The translations under genes and the position numbers were made by a program. A stretch of 56,534 bases of DNA from Labilithrix sp. (GTDB taxonomy: Bacteria > Myxococcota_A > Polyangia > Polyangiales > Polyangiaceae): the NCBI GenBank assembly GCA_019637225.1, contig JAHBWC010000055.1, forward strand, positions 1 to 56,534. Direction: 5' to 3'. Of this stretch, positions 8,514-16,099 are shown piece by piece (the stretch's first letter is position 1; the number at the start of each line of letters is the position of its first letter). Below the pieces are notes generated by a model. That model was not told the origin of the DNA, made no database searches, and saw only the letters and a program-made list of their open reading frames with translations.

Positions 8514-8533
8514 AAAACTCAGCCAGCCTCGAG

Positions 8534-8539
8534 TACCCT
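8534..8539 (+). promoter_or_regulatory. Candidate -10 (TACCCT) of the RND operon, leaderless
   Basis: TACCCT ends 6 nt before GTG 8546. A 17-nt spacer places the -35 at 8511-8516, directly against the dyad, so activation by the neighbouring regulator is plausible. Confidence 0.5.
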
Positions 8540-8545
8540 GCCCTC

Positions 8546-9700
8546 GTGACGTCGAAGCGGTCTCTGCCCACGCGCGCGGTCGCGGTCGGGCTCGGCTTGA
8601 CGCTGCTGGTCGGCGGCGTCGGGCTCTACAAGGCGAAGAGCACCAAGCAGAGCGCTGGTGTCGAGGTGACGCGCGACGTCCCCTACATGGAGGGCAACAC
8701 CATCGTGTTCTCGCCCGCCTTCCGCGAGCGCGCCGCGATCGCGTTCGCCAAGGCGGAGCGCGTCCCCTTCAAGCCGATGGTCCGCGTCGTCGGCACGGTC
8801 TCGTTCAACCCGAGCTACGTCGCGGCCGTCGGCACGCGCCTCCGCGGCACCGTACGGCGCACGTTCAAGTACGAGGGTGACCGGGTGGCGGCGAACGAGG
8901 CGCTCGCCGAGGTCGAGAGCGCCGAGCTCGGCGAAGCTCAGGCGACGATCGCCCAAGCCGAGGCGTCGCAGAAGGCGGCCGAGATGCACGCGCGCCGCGA
9001 GCAGGACCTGCTCGACAAGGGCCTGACCACCGCGCGCGAGGCCGAAGTGGCGAACAGCGAGCTCGCCTCCTCCCGCGCCGGCCTCCAGGCGGCGCAGCAG
9101 CGGGTGAAGTCGCTCGGCGGCAACGGTGCGTTCGGCCTCTTCGTCCTGCGAACGCCCATCGGCGGACACATCGTCGAGCACCACATCTCGCCCGGCCAGT
9201 CGGTCGACAGCAACGTCGTCGGGTACAAGGTCGCCGACCTCGAGCACCTCTGGATCGAGCTGTCGGTCTTCGAGCGCGACATCGGCTCGGTCCACGTCGG
9301 AGACGACGTCGAGGTCGCGCCGCTCGCGCAGCCCGATCAGACGATCGCAGGCCGCGTCGCCCACGTCGGAGAGGTCATCGACCCCACGACGCGGAGCACG
9401 CAGGTGCGCGTCACGGTCGACCACCCGAAGTACCACCTGCGTGTCGGGCAGTCCGTGCAGGCGACCATCCGCAGCGCCGCCGCCGAGCGCGAAGCGCTGC
9501 TCATCCCGCAGAGCGCAGTCATCTACATCGACGGCAAGCCCACCGTGTTCGTCGCCGACGGCGACACACGCGCGCGCGCGGTCACCGTCCGACTCGGCGG
9601 CACGGACGGGACGCGCCACGAGATCCTCGAGGGCGTCGAGCCAGGCCAGCTCGTCGCCTCCGCCGGCGTTTTCGCGCTCAAGAGCGAGCTCTTTCGCTGA
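8546..9700 (+). CDS. RND efflux periplasmic adaptor (HlyD/CusB-like)
   Basis: A 384-residue membrane-fusion protein. Its N-terminal signal anchor is 'AVAVGLGLTLLVGGVGLY'. A first barrel-sandwich strand set follows ('VVGTVSFNPSYVAAVGTR', 'GTVRRTFKYEGDRV'), then an alpha-hairpin ('GEAQATIAQAEASQKAAEMH'), the second lipoyl half ('LRTPIGGHIVEHHISPGQSV') and beta-barrel/MP domains ('DLEHLWIELSVFERDIGSV', 'LLIPQSAVIYIDGKPTVFVA'). It bridges the inner-membrane pump to an outer-membrane channel. GTG 8546 is chosen because it gives a proper signal anchor and lies 6 nt after TACCCT. The stop is 6 nt before the pump gene. No outer-membrane factor is in the operon. Confidence 0.9.
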   Translation: MTSKRSLPTRAVAVGLGLTLLVGGVGLYKAKSTKQSAGVEVTRDVPYMEGNTIVFSPAFRERAAIAFAKAERVPFKPMVRVVGTVSFNPSYVAAVGTRLRGTVRRTFKYEGDRVAANEALAEVESAELGEAQATIAQAEASQKAAEMHARREQDLLDKGLTTAREAEVANSELASSRAGLQAAQQRVKSLGGNGAFGLFVLRTPIGGHIVEHHISPGQSVDSNVVGYKVADLEHLWIELSVFERDIGSVHVGDDVEVAPLAQPDQTIAGRVAHVGEVIDPTTRSTQVRVTVDHPKYHLRVGQSVQATIRSAAAEREALLIPQSAVIYIDGKPTVFVADGDTRARAVTVRLGGTDGTRHEILEGVEPGQLVASAGVFALKSELFR

Positions 9701-9706
9701 GGCAGC

Positions 9707-12700
9707 ATGCTCGAGTCGCTCGTCGCCGTCTCCATCCGGGCCCGCAAGGTCGTCGCCACGCTGCTCGTGGTCATCCTCGCGCTCGGCGTGATCGCGGCGC
9801 AGAAGCTCCCGATCGACGCGCTCCCCGACGTCTCGAGCGTGCAGGTCGACATCCTCACCAAGTGCGGCGGCCTCTCGCCGGTCGAGGTCGAGCGCACCGT
9901 CACCGTCCCGATCGAGAAGGCGCTCAACGGCGTCCCGCGGAGCGCGCAGCTTCGCAGCGTGTCGCGCTTCGGCCTCTCGTCGGTCACGGTCGTCTTCGAG
10001 GACGGCACCGACCTCTGGTGGGCCCGGCAGATGATCCTCGAGCGGATCCGCCAGGTGCAGGGCGACCTCCCCCCCTCGGCGACGATCCCCGAGCTCGCGC
10101 CGCCGTCGACCGGCCTCGGAACGATCTACAAGTTCGTCGTCCGCTCCGAGCAGCACTCGCCGATGCAGCTCCGCACGATGCTCGACTGGGAGATCGGCCC
10201 GCGCCTGCGCAGCGTCCCCGGCGTCGTCGAGGTCAACCCCTTCGGCGGCGAGCTCAAGCAGTATCAGGTGCAGATCGATCCGCAGCGCCTCCGCGCTCGC
10301 GGGCTCGCGCTGAACGACGTCGTTCAGGCGCTCTCGACCTCGAGCCTCAACGTCGGAGGCGGCTACGTCGAGCGAGGCGGAGAGTCCTTCACCATCCGCG
10401 GGCACGGCATGGTCCACGGTGAAGAGGAGATCGGCGACGTCGTCATCCGGAGCTCGAAGGGCGGGCCGTCGGTGCTCGTGCGCCACGTCGCCGACGTCCA
10501 GATCGGCGCTGCGCTCCGCTACGGCGTCGTCACGCTCGACGGCGAGCGCGAGGCCGTGTCGGGCCTCGTCATGATGCTGGCGCGGTCGAACAGCCGCGAC
10601 GTCATCTACGCCGTCAAGGCGCGGATGGAGGAGATCAAGAAGGTCCTCCCGCCGGGCGTCACCATCGACGTCATCTACGACCGCGCCGACTTCGTCGAGC
10701 GCACGCTCTCCACGGTCGCGACCAACCTGGCCGAGGGCCTCCTCATCGTCACGATCGTCCTCACGGTCATGCTCGGCACGATCCGCGGCGCCCTGGTCAC
10801 CGCCCTCGGCATCCCGACGTCGATGGCCATCGCCCTCTTCGGAATGCACCTCTTCGGTGTGACCGGCGACCTGATGAGCCTCGGCGCGATCGACTTCGGC
10901 TTCCTCGTCGACGGCCCCATCGTCGTGCTCGAGGCCGTGATCGCGGCGACCGCCGGCAAGAAGCTCGTCGGCAAGGCGCGCGCGCGCGCCTACGGCGACG
11001 CCGCGAAGATCATCGTCAAGCCGGTCGCCTTCGCGGTCGCGATCATCATGCTCGTCTACATCCCGCTCCTCACGCTCGAGGGCGTCGAGGGCAAGATGTT
11101 CCGACCGATGGCGGTCACGATGGCGTGCGCGCTCTTCGGGGCGCTCGTCTACTCGGTCTGCTTCTTTCCCGCGCTGCTCGTCCTCGCCGTCGGCCCCGCC
11201 AAGGACCACGGCCCGAAGTGGCTCGAGCGGATCGCGCACGGCTACGAGGAGCTCGTCCCGAAGGTCATCGCGCTCCGCTGGCCGCTGCTCGGGCTCGGCC
11301 TGTTCGCGCTCGGGGGCGTCGGCTTCCTCTTCTCCAACGCCGGCGCCGAGTTCGTCCCGCGCATCTTCGAGGGCGACTGCGTGCTCGCGATGCAGCGAGC
11401 CCCGAGCGTGTCGCTCGAGGAGGCGCGCCGTCTCGACCTCCTCGCGGAGAAGGTCGTCCTCTCCTTCCCGGAGGCGGCGAAGGCGCTCGGCCAGAGCGGC
11501 CGCGCCGAGATGGCGCTCGACGCCGTCGGCAACAACAACACCGACATCCTCGTCCCGCTGAAGCCTCGCAAGGGATGGACCAGCGCTCGCGACTTCGAGG
11601 AGCTGAGCACGAAGCTCAAGGACAAGATCGAGACGCAGGTGCCGTCCACGTTCGTCTCGGTCTCGCAGCCGATCGAGGACCTCACCAACCAGCTCATCGC
11701 CGGCTCCCGCGCCGACGTGTCGATCAAGATCATCGGAGCCGATCTCGACAAGCTCGTCGACCTCTCGAACCACCTCGGCGACATCGTCCGCGACATCCGC
11801 GGGACGGGCGACCTCAAGATCGAGCGGCTCCTGGGCCAGCCGAGCATCACCGCCACGGCCGATCGCGCGCGCATGGCCCGCTACGGCGTGAAGGTCCAGC
11901 ACGCGTTCGACGTCCTCGCCGCCTCGCGTGAAGGCGTCAACGTCGGTCAGGTCTACGAGGAAGAGCGCCGCTTCGATCTCCGCGTCTTCGTCCCACCTCC
12001 CGAGCCGAACGCCGAGGGCCTCGCCGACCTCTTCGTGGAGACCGAGCGCGGCGACACCGTCCCGCTCGCCGAGGTCGTGACGTTCGACGAGGGCGACGGC
12101 CCGTCGGTCGTGAAGCGCCTCGACCGCGAGCGCCTCATTCGCGTCGACGTGAACCTCCGCGGCCGCGACCTCGTCTCCTGGGTCGAGGAGGCGAAGGCGA
12201 AGGTCGCCAAGTCCGCGAACCTCCCGTCGGGCTACCGGGTGGAGTGGGGCGGCCAGTTCGAGAACTTCGAGCGCGCGTCGGCGCGGCTCGCGATCGTCAT
12301 CCCGGCCGTCGTCGCGGTCATCCTCGGGATGCTCTTCTTGATGTTCCGGAGCTTCAGGCCGGCGTGCGCCGTGTTCCTCCTCGTCCCGTTCGCCGCCACA
12401 GGCGGAATGATCGGCCTGCTCGCGCGCGGCATGCCGTTCAGCTTGCCCGCGGCCGTCGGCTTCATCGCGCTCGGCGGCGTGTCGGTGCTGAACGGCGTCG
12501 TGATCACGACGGCCACGCGTCAGTCGATGCTGCAGGGCCTCGGGCTCGAAGCGGCGGTCGCCAAGGGCTCGGCGAGCTCGATCCGCGCCGTGCTGACCAC
12601 CGCCGCCGTCGCCGGCCTCGGGTTCCTCCCGATGGCGCTCTCGACGAGCGCGGGCTCCGAGGTCCAGCGGCCGCTCGCCACCGTCGTCATCGTCGGCATC

Positions 12701-12832
12701 TTCTTCAGCACGGCGCTCACGCTCCTCGTGCTGCCCGGCCTCCTGGCGACGCTGCTCCGGGGATGGTCCGTCACCGAGCCGGTGGAGGCCGACGACGGCG
12801 AGCCGCTCCCCGCGGCCGTCGCGGGCGAGTGA
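9707..12832 (+). CDS. HME-type RND efflux pump (CusA/CzcA family)
   Basis: A 1041-residue inner-membrane proton antiporter with the usual duplicated 12-TM RND layout and large periplasmic loops. The N-terminus ('VSIRARKVVATLLVVILALG', 'LPIDALPDVSSVQVDI') and TM4 'DFGFLVDGPIVVLE' are diagnostic of the heavy-metal-efflux branch. The TM4 motif carries the full proton-relay set D396, D402, E409, spaced as in CzcA. This suggests export of a metal cation such as Cu, Ag, Zn, Co or Cd. The metal-site residues cannot be assigned by eye, so a non-metal substrate is possible. The gene is 6 nt after the adaptor gene and divergent from a two-component system. No outer-membrane factor follows. Confidence 0.92.
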   Translation: MLESLVAVSIRARKVVATLLVVILALGVIAAQKLPIDALPDVSSVQVDILTKCGGLSPVEVERTVTVPIEKALNGVPRSAQLRSVSRFGLSSVTVVFEDGTDLWWARQMILERIRQVQGDLPPSATIPELAPPSTGLGTIYKFVVRSEQHSPMQLRTMLDWEIGPRLRSVPGVVEVNPFGGELKQYQVQIDPQRLRARGLALNDVVQALSTSSLNVGGGYVERGGESFTIRGHGMVHGEEEIGDVVIRSSKGGPSVLVRHVADVQIGAALRYGVVTLDGEREAVSGLVMMLARSNSRDVIYAVKARMEEIKKVLPPGVTIDVIYDRADFVERTLSTVATNLAEGLLIVTIVLTVMLGTIRGALVTALGIPTSMAIALFGMHLFGVTGDLMSLGAIDFGFLVDGPIVVLEAVIAATAGKKLVGKARARAYGDAAKIIVKPVAFAVAIIMLVYIPLLTLEGVEGKMFRPMAVTMACALFGALVYSVCFFPALLVLAVGPAKDHGPKWLERIAHGYEELVPKVIALRWPLLGLGLFALGGVGFLFSNAGAEFVPRIFEGDCVLAMQRAPSVSLEEARRLDLLAEKVVLSFPEAAKALGQSGRAEMALDAVGNNNTDILVPLKPRKGWTSARDFEELSTKLKDKIETQVPSTFVSVSQPIEDLTNQLIAGSRADVSIKIIGADLDKLVDLSNHLGDIVRDIRGTGDLKIERLLGQPSITATADRARMARYGVKVQHAFDVLAASREGVNVGQVYEEERRFDLRVFVPPPEPNAEGLADLFVETERGDTVPLAEVVTFDEGDGPSVVKRLDRERLIRVDVNLRGRDLVSWVEEAKAKVAKSANLPSGYRVEWGGQFENFERASARLAIVIPAVVAVILGMLFLMFRSFRPACAVFLLVPFAATGGMIGLLARGMPFSLPAAVGFIALGGVSVLNGVVITTATRQSMLQGLGLEAAVAKGSASSIRAVLTTAAVAGLGFLPMALSTSAGSEVQRPLATVVIVGIFFSTALTLLVLPGLLATLLRGWSVTEPVEADDGEPLPAAVAGE

Positions 12833-12877
12833 GCGCCGGCGCTCGCACGACGACGCGGACGAGACGCCGCGCGCCTG

Positions 12878-14071
12878 TCAGGATTTCGAGGGCGTCTTCT
12901 TCGCCGACGCGGTCTTCGCCGCCGACGTCTTCTTCTTCGCGGACGCGGTCTTCGCCGACGGCGCGGTCTTCGCGGGCGCCGTCTTCTTCGCCGCCGACGC
13001 CTTCTTCGCCGGCGCCGTCTTCTTCGCCGCCGAGGTCTTCGCTGCCGACGTCTTCTTCTTCGCGGGCGCCGTCTTCTTCGCCGCCGTCTCCTCCACTGGA
13101 GCCGCCGGCGCCTTCGTGGCCGACGCCTTCTTCGCGGGAGCCTTCTTCGCCGGCGCGCCCGGAGCCGCGGCTCGCGCGGGCGTCTTCTTCGGGGACGCGG
13201 CTTCGGCCACTCGGCGCGTCGAGGGCGACGGCCTCTTCTCCGTCGGCGGCTCCGACGCGGCCTCCGGAGCGCCCTCCGGCGGCGCCGCGAGCGTCTCCGG
13301 CTCGAGCGACGGCTCCGCCTCCTCGAGCTCCGCCTCCTCGAGCGCCGGCGCCGCGAGCGCCGCCTGGATCGCGCTCCGCGCGCGACGGTCCTTCATCTCC
13401 ACCGTCGAGTACGCGATCGCCCCGACGAGCTCGCTCGTCCCCGCGCGAAAAATGGAGCCCGCGTCGCCCGCATAGAGGAGCACGTCGAAGAGCGCCGCGT
13501 TCGCGCCGCCGGCCTCCGCGAGGACGCGGTGCTCGAGCGTACCGGCGAACGATCCCTCGACCTCGTCGTCGAGGCGCTCCTCGGCCGCGAGCTCGCGCCC
13601 GTCCCAAGCCTTGCCGGCGAGCCGGAGCTGCTCCTCGGCGACCTCGCCGAGGTCGAAGATGTCGGCGTCCTTGACGACGGAGATCGTCCGGAGGCGGAGC
13701 GCGCGCGGCGGCAGGCCGTGCGCGCGGCGGGTCGCCTCGTCGAGGCGCTCGAGATCGGGCGCCGGCCCCGTGGATGCGGCGAGCGCGTCACGCACGACGT
13801 CCGGAGGCAACGCGTCGAGCTCCTCGAAGGCCTCGAAGACCTCTTCGCTCGAGAGCCGATCGAACGACGCGACGATCGCCTGCGCGCGGGTCGCATCCCC
13901 GCTCGCCTCCCCCGCCGCAGCGCGCGAAGCCGACTCGTCGGCGAGCGCGAGCTGGAGTTGACGTGGATCGGCCACGGCGGCGACGTTCCGCGCGGCCTCG
14001 GCCTTCTCGTTCACGGTTCGTCTGGGCACGCGGTCCTCTAGAGCGCCCTGACGGTGCATCTTCTCTGCCAC
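12878..14071 (-). CDS. Protein with histone-H1-like Lys/Ala/Pro C-terminal tail
   Basis: A 397-residue cytoplasmic protein in two parts. Residues 1 to about 215 are mixed-charge and folded-looking: 'AIVASFDRLSSEEVFEAFEE', 'LRTISVVKDADIFDLGEVAE', 'FDVLLYAGDAGSIFRAGTSE'. An acidic Glu/Pro/Ala linker covers about 225-285. The last ~110 residues are almost only Lys, Ala, Pro, Ser and Thr in repeats such as 'KKTAPAKK' and 'SAAKTSAAKK', resembling eukaryotic H1 tails and bacterial H1-like/AlgP-type proteins. Such tails bind DNA or polyanions non-specifically. I do not recognise the N-terminal domain. GTG at 14071; an ATG four codons in is also possible. Convergent with the RND operon. Confidence 0.65.
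   Translation of the reverse strand: MAEKMHRQGALEDRVPRRTVNEKAEAARNVAAVADPRQLQLALADESASRAAAGEASGDATRAQAIVASFDRLSSEEVFEAFEELDALPPDVVRDALAASTGPAPDLERLDEATRRAHGLPPRALRLRTISVVKDADIFDLGEVAEEQLRLAGKAWDGRELAAEERLDDEVEGSFAGTLEHRVLAEAGGANAALFDVLLYAGDAGSIFRAGTSELVGAIAYSTVEMKDRRARSAIQAALAAPALEEAELEEAEPSLEPETLAAPPEGAPEAASEPPTEKRPSPSTRRVAEAASPKKTPARAAAPGAPAKKAPAKKASATKAPAAPVEETAAKKTAPAKKKTSAAKTSAAKKTAPAKKASAAKKTAPAKTAPSAKTASAKKKTSAAKTASAKKTPSKS
12881..13150 (-). repeat. Degenerate tandem repeat encoding the Lys/Ala tail
   Basis: About 270 bp of imperfect tandem units, made of Lys codons (CTTCTT on the + strand) alternating with GCC/GAC/GGC. It encodes the KKTxxAKK-type repeats. Such tracts are prone to length change by slippage, so tail length may vary between strains. 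Confidence 0.6.
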
Positions 14072-14164
14072 CTCGGGCTCATCGAGCGCGCACGCTAGCA
14101 GGAATGCCCGGCGTTGCGTGGCGCATCGTGATGCGACGAGGTTTCCGCCCGAATCGCGCCCGCC

Positions 14165-15976
14165 TCAGAGTCGCGGCGAGAGCTTCGCCATCACGCAGCC
14201 CCACTCGTCGCCGAGCGTGCACCCCTTCTCGAGGAGCTGCCGCCCCTCGTCTCTCCTGCCAACGCTCACCGCGATGAGGCCGATGCCGGTGCAGTCGCGC
14301 GCGATCCCGTTTTCGCACGTCGCCTTCCACACGTTCATCTCGCCGTTGGCGCGCGCGACGTCGAATGTCTGGCTGGGGTCGATGTACCCGCGGACGAGCG
14401 CGCAGCCGACGGTGTCGCCCTTGGCGCAGGCGGTCTTGTAGAGCGCGACCGCCTTCGCGTCGTCACGGGCGACCCCCTTGCCCACGTGGAACATCGCGCC
14501 GAGCTGCGTGCAGGTCGTGTCGTCGAGCTTGCACGCCTTCAAGTAGGCCTGGAGGCTCGCCTGGAGGTTCTTCGGCGTCCCCGCGCCGAACTCGAGCATG
14601 TAGCCGAGGTTCGAGCAGCCCGTGCCGTTGTCGCCGTCGCAGGCGCGCTTGAAGAGCCCCGTCGCCGTGGGGAGATCCTTGTCGAAGCCCTGCCCGCCGA
14701 GCGCGAGCAGGCCGAGATCGCTGCAGGCGCCGTGCGCCCCGCCCTTGCATCCCTTCGAGAGCGCCTGCGCGGCCAGCTTCGTGTCGCGCGGAACGCCCAT
14801 GCCGATGAGGAGCATCGTGCCCACCCACTGGCACCCCTCCGCGTCGCCCGCGTCGCAGCCCTTCGCGTACGACTCCGCGGCCTCCTTGTGGTTCTTCTGC
14901 GTCCCGACGCCGTGCTCGAGGTAGTTCCCGAGGAGCGTGCAGCCCGCGGCGTCACCCCGCTTGCAGGCCATCATGGCGAGCGGCGGTCCCTGCTCGGCGG
15001 ACTGCGGAGCGCCTTCGCCCTTGACCACCATGAGCGAGAGCTTCGCGCAGCTCTTCGCGTTCCCCGCCTTGCACTGGTCGAGGCATTGCCGGCCGTTGCC
15101 GTAGGTGCACTCGATGTCCTTCGACGCGAGGCTCGCCTGCGCGCGGGTGCACTTGCCCTCGACCATCACGAGGCCGGACGGGCAGACGTCGGCGAGCTCG
15201 GGGTCGCGCGCTCGCGCGGCCGTGAGCGTGACGTCCTTCGTCGCCGCGATCGGGAGCAGCTCGACGCGGATGAGCGCGCCGCACTGCTTCGGAGCGGTGG
15301 GGCTGTCGGGCGCCGCGCTCGAGCAATCGGCCAGCTGACCGTCGACGGTTCGGATCATCGAGCTCGACGCCATGCCGCCGCCCATGCCCGCGCCGAAGAT
15401 CTCCGCGACCGCTCGCATCCTCGTGCGGTCGCCCTTGTCCACCGCGAAGGCGCCGACCGTCGCCCCGCGGACGACGTGCGTGGCGCCGGCGCACTGACCG
15501 ACGAGGTCCTCGCTGCCGACGCTGCGCCAGGTCGTCCGCAGCTTGCCGATCATCACCATCGCGATGTCGAGCGTCGCGCCTTTCTCGAGCTCTCCGCCGA
15601 GCTTCGCGGCGAGGCCGATGCCGCCGAGCGGCAGGTTCGCTCGGAGGTCGTCGGCCGACTCGAGGCGCACGACGCGCTCGCGCCGCGTCATTCCCATGAA
15701 GCCGTAGGTCCCGTCGACGTGGCAGTCACGAAGGAGGCGGAAGCCCTGCTTGTCGTAGCCCACCACGACGAGGCCGTCGCGCATCGAGACCTCGAGGTCG
15801 CCGCGCTGCTCCGGCTGCCAGTCGACGATCATCGGCTCGAGATTGCCGGTGATGAACTCGGGCGACGGCGCGATCGGGGTCGGCCCCGGCGGCGGCAGGT
15901 CGGGACGGCAGGACGCGGCCGAGCCAAGGAGCGCGAGAACCATCGCGGCGTTCGCCGCGCGCACCGTCACCTTCAT
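14165..15976 (-). CDS. Sel1-repeat lipoprotein with paired cysteines
   Basis: A 603-residue lipoprotein. Its signal peptide MKVTVRAANAAMVLALLGSA ends in a lipobox (S-A-A-S-C, C23). Residues ~30-285 form a unique domain with two internal hydrophobic beta-like stretches ('LEVSMRDGLVVVGYDKQGFR', 'GATLDIAMVMIGKLRTTW'). From about 310 to the end there are about seven Sel1-like repeats (SLR) of ~36 residues: 'GDAAGCTLLGNYLEHGVG', 'GDAEGCQWVGTMLLIGMG', 'GDNGTGCSNLGYMLEFGAG' and others. Each repeat carries a Cys pair at fixed spacing, as in Helicobacter Hcp proteins, where disulfides staple each repeat. This fits an exported, oxidised solenoid for protein-protein interaction. The start is supported by GTGAGG before ATG 15976. 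Confidence 0.82.
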   Translation of the reverse strand: MKVTVRAANAAMVLALLGSAASCRPDLPPPGPTPIAPSPEFITGNLEPMIVDWQPEQRGDLEVSMRDGLVVVGYDKQGFRLLRDCHVDGTYGFMGMTRRERVVRLESADDLRANLPLGGIGLAAKLGGELEKGATLDIAMVMIGKLRTTWRSVGSEDLVGQCAGATHVVRGATVGAFAVDKGDRTRMRAVAEIFGAGMGGGMASSSMIRTVDGQLADCSSAAPDSPTAPKQCGALIRVELLPIAATKDVTLTAARARDPELADVCPSGLVMVEGKCTRAQASLASKDIECTYGNGRQCLDQCKAGNAKSCAKLSLMVVKGEGAPQSAEQGPPLAMMACKRGDAAGCTLLGNYLEHGVGTQKNHKEAAESYAKGCDAGDAEGCQWVGTMLLIGMGVPRDTKLAAQALSKGCKGGAHGACSDLGLLALGGQGFDKDLPTATGLFKRACDGDNGTGCSNLGYMLEFGAGTPKNLQASLQAYLKACKLDDTTCTQLGAMFHVGKGVARDDAKAVALYKTACAKGDTVGCALVRGYIDPSQTFDVARANGEMNVWKATCENGIARDCTGIGLIAVSVGRRDEGRQLLEKGCTLGDEWGCVMAKLSPRL

Positions 15977-16099
15977 GAAACCTCACCCCTGCGTGATCGC
16001 CGATCGAGGCACCGGCACGAAGATCGAGCTCCTCGTGAACCTTCGAGGGTGCACGACGACCGAGGCTCGCGGCAAGGGAGAACGGGCGCTACCGCACGT

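Noticed and set aside
8519..11902. A 1127-codon open frame on the minus strand opposite the RND genes
   Set aside because: It is antisense to a well-supported adaptor and pump, with Arg/Asp/Glu/Val-rich composition typical of GC-rich shadow frames and no recognisable motif.
12881..13150. Repeated GCC/CTTCTT tract that might be mistaken for a CRISPR or non-coding satellite
   Set aside because: There are no identical repeats with unique spacers; it encodes the Lys/Ala tail of an open gene in frame.
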